Positions 7,926 to 16,851 of a stretch of 64,000 nucleotides of DNA are shown here, piece after piece. The notes beneath the pieces are model-generated. The model did not search any database, was not told the origin of the DNA, and saw nothing but the letters and a program-made list of their open reading frames with translations. Both the position numbers and the translations under genes were made by a program. The stretch is from the NCBI RefSeq assembly GCF_900141815.1, contig NZ_FQYR01000003.1, positions 992,001 through 1,056,000 of the forward strand. Reading direction: 5' to 3'. The DNA comes from Rubritalea squalenifaciens DSM 18772. GTDB taxonomy: Bacteria; Verrucomicrobiota; Verrucomicrobiia; Verrucomicrobiales; Akkermansiaceae. Position 1 is the stretch's first letter; each line of letters begins with the position of its first letter.

Positions 7926-9896
7926 ATGTCACTCGACTCCAAAGTTCCACAGGGCCCGCTTGAACAGAAATGGTCCAGCCACAAGATGAACTCCAAGCTC
8001 ATCAACCCGGCAAACAAGCGTAAGTACACTGTTATCGTGGTAGGTTCCGGCCTTGCTGGCGGCGCAGCTGCAGCCACCATGTCTGAGCTCGGCTACAAGG
8101 TAAAGTGCTTCTGCTACCAAGACTCCCCACGTCGCGCACACTCCATCGCGGCTCAGGGTGGTATCAACGCAGCTAAGAACTACCAGAATGACGGCGACTC
8201 CGTTTTCCGTCTTTTCTACGACACCATCAAAGGCGGTGACTTCCGCTCCCGTGAGGCAAACGTTTATCGTCTCGCTGAGGTGTCCACCAACATCATCGAC
8301 CAGGCTACTGCCCAAGGTGTTCCTTTCGCTCGTGAATACGGCGGTCTCCTCGACAACCGTTCCTTCGGCGGCGCTCAGGTTTCCCGTACTTTCTACGCTC
8401 GTGGCCAGACTGGTCAGCAGCTTCTCATCGGTTGCTACCAGGCACTTGAGAAAGAGATCAGCAAAGGAGGTGTCACCATGTACCCACGTACCGAGATGCT
8501 TGACCTCGTCAAGGTAGACGGTCACGCCAAGGGCATCGTGGTTCGTGACCTCACCACTGGTGAAATCACAACCCACGCTGCTGACGCGGTCTGTATCGCT
8601 TCCGGCGGTTACGGCAACGTATTCTTCCTCTCCACCAATGCGATGGGCTGTAACGTCATGGCCGCATACAAGGCTCACAAGAAAGGCGCCTACTTCGCAA
8701 ACCCATGCTACACTCAGATCCACCCTACCTGTATCCCAGTGAGTGGTGACTACCAGTCCAAGCTGACTCTCATGTCTGAGTCCCTGCGAAACGACGGTCG
8801 TATCTGGGTTCCTAAGAGCAAGGAAGACGCCAAAGCAATCCGTGAAGGCCGCAAGACACCTCTCGATATCAAAGAAGAAGACCGCGACTACTATCTGGAG
8901 CGTAAGTACCCATCATTCGGTAACCTTTGCCCACGAGACATTGCCTCCCGTGCAGCCAAGGAAGCCTGTGATGACGAACGCGGCGTAGCGCCTACTGGTC
9001 TCGGTGTTTACCTTGACTTCAAAGACGCGATCAACCGTCTCGGCGAAGACACTATCCGTGCACGCTACGGTAACCTCTTCCAGATGTATGAAAAGATCAC
9101 TGGTGAGAACCCATACAAGACTCCAATGCAGATTTTCCCAGCGGTTCACTACACCATGGGTGGTCTCTGGGTTGACTACAACCTGATGTCTAACCTCCAG
9201 GGGCTCCACGTACTCGGTGAGGCCAACTTCTCCGACCACGGCGCGAACCGCCTCGGCGCCTCCGCTCTCATGCAGGGTCTTGCCGACGGTTACTTCGTGA
9301 TCCCATCCACCATCGCTGTCTATCTCGCTGGTCAGAAGCCAGGTGCCGTCACCACAGATGCTCCTGAGTTCAAGGAAGCTGAAGCAGCCGCGAAGGAGCA
9401 CATCAACAAGCTCATGAATATCAAGGGCAAGCGTAGTGTGGATTCCTTCCACCGTGAACTTGGTAACATCATGTGGGACTACTGTGGCATGGAGCGCACC
9501 AAGGAAGGCCTTGAGTATGCTCTCAAGCGCATCCCTGAAGTCCGTGAGGAATTCTGGAAAGACGTCCGCATTCCTGGCGACGCCGATGAGCTCAATGCTG
9601 AACTCGAAAAAGCTGGCCGTCTCGCCGACTACTTCGAATTCGCCGAACTCATGTGTTACGATGCCCTTAACCGTGAAGAATCCTGCGGTGGCCACTTCCG
9701 TGGTGAGCACCAGTTCACCGAAGCTGATCCAGAAGTTCAGGACGGCCGCACTCAGGCTGGCGAAGCCAAGCGCCACGACGACCAGTTCAGCTACGTTGCT
9801 GCCTGGGAATACCAAGGTGAAGGCGTACAGCCTAAGCTTCACAAGGAAGAGCTCGTATTCGAGTTCGTCACTCCTTCCATCCGAAGCTACAAGTAA
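7926..9896 (+). CDS. sdhA: Succinate dehydrogenase/fumarate reductase flavoprotein subunit
   Basis: FAD-containing catalytic subunit that oxidises succinate in the citric acid cycle, 656 residues. The Rossmann fingerprint is [19 protein letters not shown] (from about residue 37). The covalent FAD attachment region reads [15 protein letters not shown], with His as ligand. The active-site region shows HPTCIP and later [14 protein letters not shown]. Length and sequence fit the Bacteroidetes/Wolinella-like class, consistent with the single-subunit cytochrome upstream. A terminator starts 15 bases after the stop and no sdhB follows, which is unusual for this sdhCAB type. Confidence 0.95.
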   Translation: MSLDSKVPQGPLEQKWSSHKMNSKLINPANKRKYTVIVVGSGLAGGAAAATMSELGYKVKCFCYQDSPRRAHSIAAQGGINAAKNYQNDGDSVFRLFYDTIKGGDFRSREANVYRLAEVSTNIIDQATAQGVPFAREYGGLLDNRSFGGAQVSRTFYARGQTGQQLLIGCYQALEKEISKGGVTMYPRTEMLDLVKVDGHAKGIVVRDLTTGEITTHAADAVCIASGGYGNVFFLSTNAMGCNVMAAYKAHKKGAYFANPCYTQIHPTCIPVSGDYQSKLTLMSESLRNDGRIWVPKSKEDAKAIREGRKTPLDIKEEDRDYYLERKYPSFGNLCPRDIASRAAKEACDDERGVAPTGLGVYLDFKDAINRLGEDTIRARYGNLFQMYEKITGENPYKTPMQIFPAVHYTMGGLWVDYNLMSNLQGLHVLGEANFSDHGANRLGASALMQGLADGYFVIPSTIAVYLAGQKPGAVTTDAPEFKEAEAAAKEHINKLMNIKGKRSVDSFHRELGNIMWDYCGMERTKEGLEYALKRIPEVREEFWKDVRIPGDADELNAELEKAGRLADYFEFAELMCYDALNREESCGGHFRGEHQFTEADPEVQDGRTQAGEAKRHDDQFSYVAAWEYQGEGVQPKLHKEELVFEFVTPSIRSYK

Positions 9897-9910
9897 TCTT
9901 CGATTTCATC

Positions 9911-9950
9911 AAAAAAGCCTGCTGGAGTTATCCAGCAGGCTTTTTTTGTA
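9911..9950 (+). terminator. Terminator after sdhA
   Basis: A perfect 16-bp stem (9911-9926 with 9931-9946), a four-base loop and a run of T residues. It is A-rich on the other side too, so it is probably bidirectional and shared with the convergent gene at 9972. Confidence 0.95.
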
Positions 9951-9971
9951 GAGTTGTAGGAAGACCAGTAC

Positions 9972-10826
9972 TTACTTGGCTTTCTCCGTACCCGTCAACT
10001 TCATGCTAGTCATGGTCTTGGCCTCCATTTTCATACCACCAGCTTCAGCGGTGGTCATGCTGAAATCCAAGTTCATATCCATCTTGGTAATTTGACCCAG
10101 CTCAGTATCAAATTCGTACTGACCGTCGATCTTCTTGGCCTCAATCTTCATCATGGCTCCCGCCTGGCCCACTTCGCCATTCATCGCTCCAGAGAAGGAC
10201 ACTTTGGCAGTTTTTCCAGTGATTGAGTCGAGCTTCATATCGAAGCTGATTTTCATTTCGCCGGCTTGCTTGCCCATTGGCATGTCCATCTTGGTCTTCC
10301 AAGTCTCACCTACTTTGACTTCCTTGTTAGGCAGCATCTGAGAGGACTGCTTGGCCATTTGCTCAATGGACTCTTTAGAAATACCTGTAGCTTCGTTCAC
10401 CTTGAGCTTATCCAGCCCTTCCATAGACAGTAGTTTTCCGCTCTTGTCGTAAATAGCGGTCACCTCGGATTCCAAAATCGGCTTCATTGCACCATCCAGC
10501 ATCGCATTGCCCCCCCCTTTTTCAGAGTCGTACTCCATCATGGCGTTGCCGCCCATCATCATGGTCATTTTGAGGCGGGTGTATTCCGTCTTCACAGCAA
10601 CGCCCTTCGGATGCTCCGCCGCGGTATTCTTCATATTCATGAGCATGCTGTTGGTCATGGCCATCTGATTACCACCCATAGGCATCGTCATGTTCATGTC
10701 TTGGGTGGTGCTGTACTTGTAGACTGTACCAGGAACCCACTTGAGTGAGAGATTAGCCGATTGCGCATAGGCCCCAACATTCATAGCCAAGGCACCGACA
10801 ATACCGAGAAGTGCTTTATATTTCAT
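9972..10826 (-). CDS. Methionine-rich secreted protein, DUF6263-like
   Basis: A 284-residue protein with a clear signal peptide (MKYKALLGIVGALAMNVGAYAQS, probable cut after AYA). The mature part begins LSLKWVPGTVYKYSTTQDMNM, which resembles the secreted DUF6263-type proteins common in Bacteroidota and Verrucomicrobiota. Methionine is strikingly abundant, especially in residues 43-105 (DMNMTMPMGG, NSMLMNMKN, LKMTMMMGG). Met clusters can bind Cu(I) in other proteins, but there are no His or Cys partners here, so this remains speculation. Monocistronic, converging on sdhA. Function unknown. Confidence 0.8.
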   Translation of the reverse strand: MKYKALLGIVGALAMNVGAYAQSANLSLKWVPGTVYKYSTTQDMNMTMPMGGNQMAMTNSMLMNMKNTAAEHPKGVAVKTEYTRLKMTMMMGGNAMMEYDSEKGGGNAMLDGAMKPILESEVTAIYDKSGKLLSMEGLDKLKVNEATGISKESIEQMAKQSSQMLPNKEVKVGETWKTKMDMPMGKQAGEMKISFDMKLDSITGKTAKVSFSGAMNGEVGQAGAMMKIEAKKIDGQYEFDTELGQITKMDMNLDFSMTTAEAGGMKMEAKTMTSMKLTGTEKAK

Positions 10827-10956
10827 AGTATAGGTAATTTTTTAAGTTAGCTGGCAGAATCACGCTGGATTCATCAGAGACTATTCTCCTCACGCACTCC
10901 ACCGGTTACAACAATCAAACATGTTAGCGTCATAAAATCAAACTTTCTCAGGAATT

Positions 10957-13900
10957 TCATGGGCTTACCTCCGTGGCCCTGAGTCGGATAAATTTCGTAT
11001 CCTGATCCATGGGTATCTCTACCCCTTCTTCAGTAACAACGAATCCTGATGCGTACCAGTTCACCAAATCGTTAGACCATTCCCCTTCCACATAAACCAG
11101 TTCCTCGTTTTGGCGGTCGAACTTCAGTTTGATTTTCCCATCCACAAATTCATGGATCACGGGATTATCTGGGCTATTAGGATCGGTCGCCAATGCCAGC
11201 TCTAGCAGATTAGGCAAGCCATCCAAATCCGGGTCCAACTCGGCTGAAATGTTCTGGTCAGGAACTCCTGAGTCAAAGGCATACTGCTCAACGGAGCTTA
11301 GCCCTTCACGAAACAGAAACTCCATATCCCGATCACTGAATGACAAGGGGTAGATCCGGCAATCATCTATTGCTCCCTTGAAATGACGATTGGCGATCGG
11401 GTCACATCCTAAGTGACTCACCGCACTCCAATCCGAAACAGCATGAGTCATGGCAGTGCTGGCACTTTGCATACTCGTCCCATCGTGCATGTATATCGTG
11501 GCTCCATCCGGTCTGATAACAAGAGCGACAAATACCCAAACTTGGTCGGGCATAATCAACCCAGAAGACCAAGCCTGCTGCCCATCCGATGTATTCCAGC
11601 GGTAGCGAAGGTCCATGCTAGGTCCCAATTGTAGTCCGAACAACTGACCTCCCATCCGGTGAAAGATCAATCCGACACCATTGGTTTGATCACCATCACG
11701 CTTGAACCATCCAGACAAGGTAAGCTCGTTGCCTACAGCACCTAGCGAGCCAAAAGTAAAACAACCATCTACTCCATCCAAATATCTGGCGTTCCCATGT
11801 TTTCCCGCCACCACCGACACCCCTGACAGACTGGGTTCAGCATCAAATCCATTCCCTGAACTATCGATCGCATCATCACTGGCATTCGTTTCATCCAGCA
11901 GCCACTTAGCTAGAGGCGTAGGTAGATTGCTAGCGTCTAGTATGACCAACTCCCACGAGCCTATGAAATCAAGTAAAGGGTGAGACTCCACCTGAATCTC
12001 CATCATTTCAGTATTCTCCATGAGATCCTCATCGACCGCCTGTACCAAATACGTTTGTTCTGGTTCAAATACAGGAAAGTTCAATACTTCCGGCATTCCC
12101 GAAACATCGGCTAGTTCGGCTCCCCCCAAGAACCGTAGAGGGAACTCCATGGGGACTGGTGGCTTTTCTGACAAACTTGCCGTAATAGTGGCCGTAGATC
12201 CATCCCCCTCCCGGATACTGTTATCCTGTATATCGAAAGCCAGGACAGGATAGTCATGAGCCTGGTCAAAGTTAGTCTCTGGGAAGGGCCAACCTTCGGG
12301 TACCCCCTGTCCATCAGAGAGGCCAATGATGTTATCAGCCGAATTGATATCAAGATAGGTCAGCCGAATGATACCCGTACCATCCGTGAATAACTCCAGT
12401 TGGACCGAGTTTCCTACATTGCTACCATACTCAGGAACTCCCTCGTAGGTGACCACGATCTTGGCACCTGGAAACTCCTGATAGTAGATGGCACCTGCTG
12501 AGGCCGGGTTCAGATCGTCCCAAAGAACAGCGATGCCTAAGTTGGCAAAGTGTTCGCTGATCGATTCCGTGTAATCATTGGCAGAACTGCCGAAGCGCAC
12601 CAAGCCATTCGTCCCGATATTAAGACTCGATACACTCTGACCATAGAAGGTCAGTGGCTGTGCCAGGTTGCGTGTCCAGTGACCATCATCTGAATTTCCA
12701 AAGTCTGGAGATACATTATGAAGTGCTTCTGAGCCTAACTGCGTATCCACAGGGAAGTCGGTAGCTGGGGCCTTAAAAACGGCGTAGCCTGTTGACGACG
12801 GCAGGAATGTCAGCTGGGTGTTTTTCAAATCAAAACCATCCCCTACAGCGAATTGCTCTGAGGGAGGGACCGCTTCATAGATCGTCAGCTGCACTTCACG
12901 CTGATAGACGTTTTCAAAAGACGCACTAGTGAAAGTGAGTGTGGCGGTATACGTACCAGGAGACATTTCTAATACTGATGATGTCAGCTCGGCATCGATC
13001 ACACTCTGACTGCCAGCCGTGGCCGTACCAGCTGTCTGACTCAAATTTAACCAAGATACATCAGAGGATACCGTCCAAGAGCTGTCGCTAGCCGTATTGT
13101 TCACTACCCGGAACTGATGCTCTGATGGTGATGGTAGCTGTCCATGAATGCCCCGACTCGACACCTGACTAACAGGGAATACGCCAACAGAAGCCTGGTC
13201 TTGCCCTGTAGTGATCAAGGAGAACACCTGAGAGGCTCCAGTAATGGAACCTTTATACGATACGGTTAAGACATACTCTCCTGGTTCAGGATCCGTGATA
13301 ATGATCTGCTCCACATTATCCAAAGTATTGTCTCCACTGGTCGCAGATGCTTGTGGAGCGTCTTTGTCCAGCACCCAGGGCATCAATGTCTGGCCACTTG
13401 GGCTGACCATCCGGATATCCAGATCATTCACCAAGACTGGAGTACTGGAGTCAACGACGCCATTGGCCTCATCCCCTGCGGGATCAGTCCAGCAAATCGT
13501 GGCTTTCATGACGCTGGAGTTTTGGTCCCATAACAAGCGGTAACTATGCGATGGGGTACCAGCGCTCACACTATCCACCACCAAGTGCTGGTTGGATGGC
13601 TTTTCAAAATCGAGATCGATCAGATCGACAGCCGACTTCACATTCATCAGCCCCCAACCATTAGAATAGTCGGGTCCCACGTTACCCAAGTCATCCGCAG
13701 TATGGATGATGAGAGCCTTCAGTGTACTCGCCATCATGAGTTCACCTGCATGATACTCACCATAGCGCTCCTGAATCAGAATGGATCCACCTGCAGCTGA
13801 GGGAGAGGACATCGAGGTTCCGGATTTGCTACTGTATCCATTGTCCCGGCTTGAGTCGGTTGAAAAGAGGTCTACCCCATTGGCTACAATATCTGGCTTG

Positions 13901-15318
13901 ATTCGCCCGTCATCGGTTGGCCCCCAGCTGCTGAATGAAGCCATCGTGCCTGCTTCCACTGACCGCTCGCCACTGACCACCGCATCATTCACCGCACCAA
14001 CCGTCATGATATTCTTGGCGACAGCACTTCCACCAATCGTATCGTACTGAAGGTTCTTCTCTGTATCAGGATGGTTATCGGGGTTATAGCTTGTGGATTG
14101 CCAGGATGAACCGTTCCAATAATAGATGGTAGCTCCCTCAGCAGGGCCATCATTCCGGTCATTACCAGCTGACCAGAAAGGCAGATAATAGCCACTCGCG
14201 CTGCAGATCTCATCAATAATCACCGGATCACCGATATACTTGCCAAAGTCCGAGTCCTCATCTTTCGAGAAATCCCCAAAGAAATGGTAACCGGTGTTTC
14301 CCGAATAACTCCCGTATTCCCACCCCATCAGATAACCATAAGAATGGTTAGACACGGGGAGCATGGAAAGGTCCGAGGGAGTCGCCGCAGACTCTGTAGT
14401 CATTTCCGCGAGATCATCATTCCAATCGTGGTTTCTCACCTCTACCTCTACGGCCATACCCTTCGCCTTAGAGTTTACGCCTGACGCGCCGATGGTTCCA
14501 CTGACATGAGTCTGGTGTGAAGAAAGGTAAGAACCACCACCATCCACTTGAGTGATCCGTCCTCCAAACTCCTGGTGCGATGCTCTCACGCTGGATTCAT
14601 CCCAAACACCAACTCTCAAACCTAAGCCTGTAAGATCATAGGTCGTACCCGCACCCACGAGATTCGCGGCGTTCGAGATCGCGGCGTTCTCATTATACGT
14701 GGTACGATATACTGGTAGCCCGTCTTTAAACCTCAAAAGCTCAAATCCCTTTCCATCGGAGCCTCTCCCAGCCGTTTCAATCCCTAATAGTTTGGCTTGA
14801 GCCCAAGCGTGCATTTTTTCAGCACGACTCCATGTTGCCAGTTTCTCTGCATACTCTCTCCGAGATTTTGGATCCCGAAACGCTCCGGCTCGCAGCCCAT
14901 CCATTTCCAGCCTCAGCCCATCCCGTTCATCCTCCAATTCTTGAACTATCTTACGGAAGTGATCCTCGCCTCGCTCTTTGATGATTCGCTCCCACTCTGC
15001 TTCTTTCTCCGCAGTGAGCTTATGGCCACTGAATCCACCGAGCTCTGTATCATCCTGCTTAGCTGGCCATTCTTGCTTGGGTTCGTGAAGAACGGTTTCA
15101 GCTTCAGGTAAGCTTGTTTGAATACTGACGAGCTCATGCTGTTGAATTCCCCCTTCCCTGGCACCATTGCCACTGCCACCAGCGGGTGTCCGCTCGCACT
15201 GCACAAGGCTAAGTGATATAAAAGACAAGACCGCGCATGCTAGGGGGGAAGAACAAATACGATAGCCACACACGATCCAGCTTTTCTGCCTCGCCTGGTG
15301 TTGGGGGGTGGGGGGCAT
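10957..15318 (-). CDS. Secreted subtilisin-like serine protease with LamG domain
   Basis: A 1453-residue S8-family protease. The catalytic triad is visible as Asp240 (VGVWDESSV), His271 (HQTHVSGTIG) and Ser502 (SGTSMSSPSAAG), with the oxyanion Asn386 (SAGND). The N-terminus (hydrophobic segment ending SLVQC, residues 26-41) looks like a lipoprotein or secretion signal behind a long n-region. After the catalytic domain come a beta-rich P-domain-like part (about 575-710), a BACON/NHL-like stretch, a Calx-beta-like segment (about 1080-1150), a LamG/concanavalin-like domain starting AKWLLDETNASDD (about 1175-1340), and a Ca-binding DPDLDGLPN repeat near the C-terminus. Probably exported for protein degradation. 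A PEP-CTERM or type IX sorting signal is not visible. Confidence 0.88.
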   Translation of the reverse strand: MPPTPQHQARQKSWIVCGYRICSSPLACAVLSFISLSLVQCERTPAGGSGNGAREGGIQQHELVSIQTSLPEAETVLHEPKQEWPAKQDDTELGGFSGHKLTAEKEAEWERIIKERGEDHFRKIVQELEDERDGLRLEMDGLRAGAFRDPKSRREYAEKLATWSRAEKMHAWAQAKLLGIETAGRGSDGKGFELLRFKDGLPVYRTTYNENAAISNAANLVGAGTTYDLTGLGLRVGVWDESSVRASHQEFGGRITQVDGGGSYLSSHQTHVSGTIGASGVNSKAKGMAVEVEVRNHDWNDDLAEMTTESAATPSDLSMLPVSNHSYGYLMGWEYGSYSGNTGYHFFGDFSKDEDSDFGKYIGDPVIIDEICSASGYYLPFWSAGNDRNDGPAEGATIYYWNGSSWQSTSYNPDNHPDTEKNLQYDTIGGSAVAKNIMTVGAVNDAVVSGERSVEAGTMASFSSWGPTDDGRIKPDIVANGVDLFSTDSSRDNGYSSKSGTSMSSPSAAGGSILIQERYGEYHAGELMMASTLKALIIHTADDLGNVGPDYSNGWGLMNVKSAVDLIDLDFEKPSNQHLVVDSVSAGTPSHSYRLLWDQNSSVMKATICWTDPAGDEANGVVDSSTPVLVNDLDIRMVSPSGQTLMPWVLDKDAPQASATSGDNTLDNVEQIIITDPEPGEYVLTVSYKGSITGASQVFSLITTGQDQASVGVFPVSQVSSRGIHGQLPSPSEHQFRVVNNTASDSSWTVSSDVSWLNLSQTAGTATAGSQSVIDAELTSSVLEMSPGTYTATLTFTSASFENVYQREVQLTIYEAVPPSEQFAVGDGFDLKNTQLTFLPSSTGYAVFKAPATDFPVDTQLGSEALHNVSPDFGNSDDGHWTRNLAQPLTFYGQSVSSLNIGTNGLVRFGSSANDYTESISEHFANLGIAVLWDDLNPASAGAIYYQEFPGAKIVVTYEGVPEYGSNVGNSVQLELFTDGTGIIRLTYLDINSADNIIGLSDGQGVPEGWPFPETNFDQAHDYPVLAFDIQDNSIREGDGSTATITASLSEKPPVPMEFPLRFLGGAELADVSGMPEVLNFPVFEPEQTYLVQAVDEDLMENTEMMEIQVESHPLLDFIGSWELVILDASNLPTPLAKWLLDETNASDDAIDSSGNGFDAEPSLSGVSVVAGKHGNARYLDGVDGCFTFGSLGAVGNELTLSGWFKRDGDQTNGVGLIFHRMGGQLFGLQLGPSMDLRYRWNTSDGQQAWSSGLIMPDQVWVFVALVIRPDGATIYMHDGTSMQSASTAMTHAVSDWSAVSHLGCDPIANRHFKGAIDDCRIYPLSFSDRDMEFLFREGLSSVEQYAFDSGVPDQNISAELDPDLDGLPNLLELALATDPNSPDNPVIHEFVDGKIKLKFDRQNEELVYVEGEWSNDLVNWYASGFVVTEEGVEIPMDQDTKFIRLRATEVSP

Positions 15319-15462
15319 GATACCAGATCACTGTGTATCATCAGGTTACACGTGCCCTAAGTCAACCTCTCCCAACAGGTACTCACTCTATCCCCCCTCT
15401 CATAAGGCATCACAAAGAAGCTATTGAAAATTAATTAGTTAAAACCTCTTAACTATAATGAC

Positions 15463-15491
15463 AAAAAAGCACGCAGAAACCTGCGTGCTTT
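15463..15491 (-). terminator. Terminator of the DD-carboxypeptidase gene
   Basis: An 11-bp stem (15466-15476 with 15481-15491) with a four-base loop. Read leftward it is followed by a T run, the complement of the A run at 15463-15468, so it terminates the leftward gene at 15531. Confidence 0.85.
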
Positions 15492-15530
15492 GTCATAGAA
15501 TAAAGGATTTCGGGCTAAATTTTTAAGAAT

Positions 15531-16499
15531 TTAGGAATTTCCACCGGGCAGGAGTATAAATTCCCTCCTGTCAGCTGTGGCTGGATAGCCGACGGATCTC
15601 CAACCGTCATACATTTGCCAGCCTTGGGTAATAAGCCGCTTGCCCTGGCCCTCACGATCCGCACTCCCGAGAATAACCACAACCATTTCAACCGGAGTCA
15701 CGGTAGCCCCACCGTCTTCATGCTTCTGAACAAAGGGCTGGCGCTCGGCACAGATAGCAATGCACTGCCCCGCTGCTTGACTTGTCCCTGTTTTAATCCC
15801 TTTGATTTTCAGCTCACCTCCAAGCATTTTATTGGTATTCTCCACAGTGACCTTGCTCTCTGAAGCAGTAGCAGCTCTGGTCACACTGATCTCGCGAGAA
15901 GTCTGTTTTACATAGAAGCCAAAAGCCGTGTCCTTCATGACGTGCATGGAGAGGCGAGCAATATCAGACGCTGTAGAATAAGAATCCCTTGGATTAGCTA
16001 CAAGCCCATGCGGGGTAGCAAACTTTGTGCGGGTCATGCCCAGCGATTTAGCCAGTTTGTTCATTTCTACGACAAAAGCCCCTACCGGATCCCCTTGTAA
16101 CTGTCGTTTCATCAACAACTCACGCCCTACGTGATCGGCCAAAGTGAGGGCCGCTTTGTTATCCGATCCCATCAAGGTGGAATAGAGTGCATCGCGGAGA
16201 GTCATCTGATCACCAGGTTGCAAGCTCATCGGGTTAGCTCCCCCCACGAGATTGATGGTACTTGGCACCGTGATCATAGTGGACAGGTTTGTATTGGTAG
16301 CCTGAGCCCAGTCCAGAACCACCTTGCTTGTGGCGATCTTGGTCAGACTGGCAACAGGACGCTTCACCTCAGAGTTATCAGCCAGCAAAACCTTGCCAGA
16401 ATGGCGTTCCACCACCACATAACTCTCCTTAGCTAGTATGGGTTGTGAAAATGCGGCCACAGCCGTTACTACCCCCATAAATTTCTTTAGAAAACACAT
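15531..16499 (-). CDS. D-alanyl-D-alanine carboxypeptidase (S11 family)
   Basis: A periplasmic low-molecular-weight penicillin-binding protein of 322 residues that trims the terminal D-Ala from peptidoglycan peptides. It has a signal peptide (ending ILAKES). All three penicillin-recognition motifs are present: S51-L-T-K54, S112-D-N114 and K236-T-G238. The PHGL motif typical of S11 enzymes is at about 163. It is shorter than DacA/PBP5 because the C-terminal beta domain and amphipathic anchor are missing, as in PbpG/PBP7-like enzymes. Monocistronic with its own terminator. Confidence 0.92.
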   Translation of the reverse strand: MCFLKKFMGVVTAVAAFSQPILAKESYVVVERHSGKVLLADNSEVKRPVASLTKIATSKVVLDWAQATNTNLSTMITVPSTINLVGGANPMSLQPGDQMTLRDALYSTLMGSDNKAALTLADHVGRELLMKRQLQGDPVGAFVVEMNKLAKSLGMTRTKFATPHGLVANPRDSYSTASDIARLSMHVMKDTAFGFYVKQTSREISVTRAATASESKVTVENTNKMLGGELKIKGIKTGTSQAAGQCIAICAERQPFVQKHEDGGATVTPVEMVVVILGSADREGQGKRLITQGWQMYDGWRSVGYPATADRREFILLPGGNS

Positions 16500-16582
16500 A
16501 AAATTGAATCAGACCCTTGGTTGCCAAGAGAATAGCTCGCCTTAGGGAGCAATCAACCAAGAATCTGGCTCTGGTTACAGAA

Positions 16583-16588
16583 TTGACA
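16583..16588 (+). promoter_or_regulatory. Consensus -35 hexamer ahead of the structured RNA
   Basis: A perfect TTGACA about 64 bases before the first paired base of the candidate RNA at 16647. No good -10 lies at 16-18 bases. The nearest candidate, CACAAT at 16610, is 21 bases away, so the promoter call is tentative. Confidence 0.25.
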
Positions 16589-16646
16589 TCTTTTCGAGCC
16601 TCAATTTGTCACAATCCACTTGCCTTTTAACGAACACCGCACCAAG

Positions 16647-16841
16647 TTGGCGCAGCTCGACGCCTTGGAAGAGCTGCTCCCAGGAGCACGACAAGGCACT
16701 TACCGGATGCTGCGCGAGGCGGGTTCGGAACGACATATCCCACGAGCAAGTCCCACACTTCCGTTGAAAAATTGCATGCATGCCAGCAACGGGTGGGAAT
16801 CGGACCCTTACCATCCGGTGAGCCACAAGACCCCGCGCCGA
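16647..16841 (+). ncRNA. Candidate structured RNA or structured leader upstream of the RRM gene
   Basis: Between the DD-carboxypeptidase gene and the RRM gene lies a 352-base stretch without a convincing gene. It contains a nested set of long-range helices: closing stem 16647-16653/16835-16841 (7 bp), side hairpin 16662-16667/16692-16697 capped by 16675-16679/16684-16688, then 16699-16709/16812-16822 (11 bp), 16721-16728/16800-16807 (8 bp), 16751-16756/16793-16798 and 16761-16766/16787-16792. All imperfect pairs in the three outer stems are G-U on the plus strand and would be A-C on the minus strand, so the RNA reads rightward. It ends about 10 bases before the ATG at 16852. It could be an independent RNA of about 195 nt, the size of 6S RNA, or an autoregulatory leader. 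No tmRNA, RNase P or SRP core motif was found. Confidence 0.55.
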
Positions 16842-16851
16842 AACGAAATAC

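Noticed and set aside
16647-16841. Structured RNA as RNase P RNA, tmRNA or SRP RNA
   Set aside because: None of the universal core sequences of these RNAs (P4 region and GGAAAGUCC, the tmRNA tRNA-like ends, or the GGAAG tetraloop region of SRP RNA) was found.
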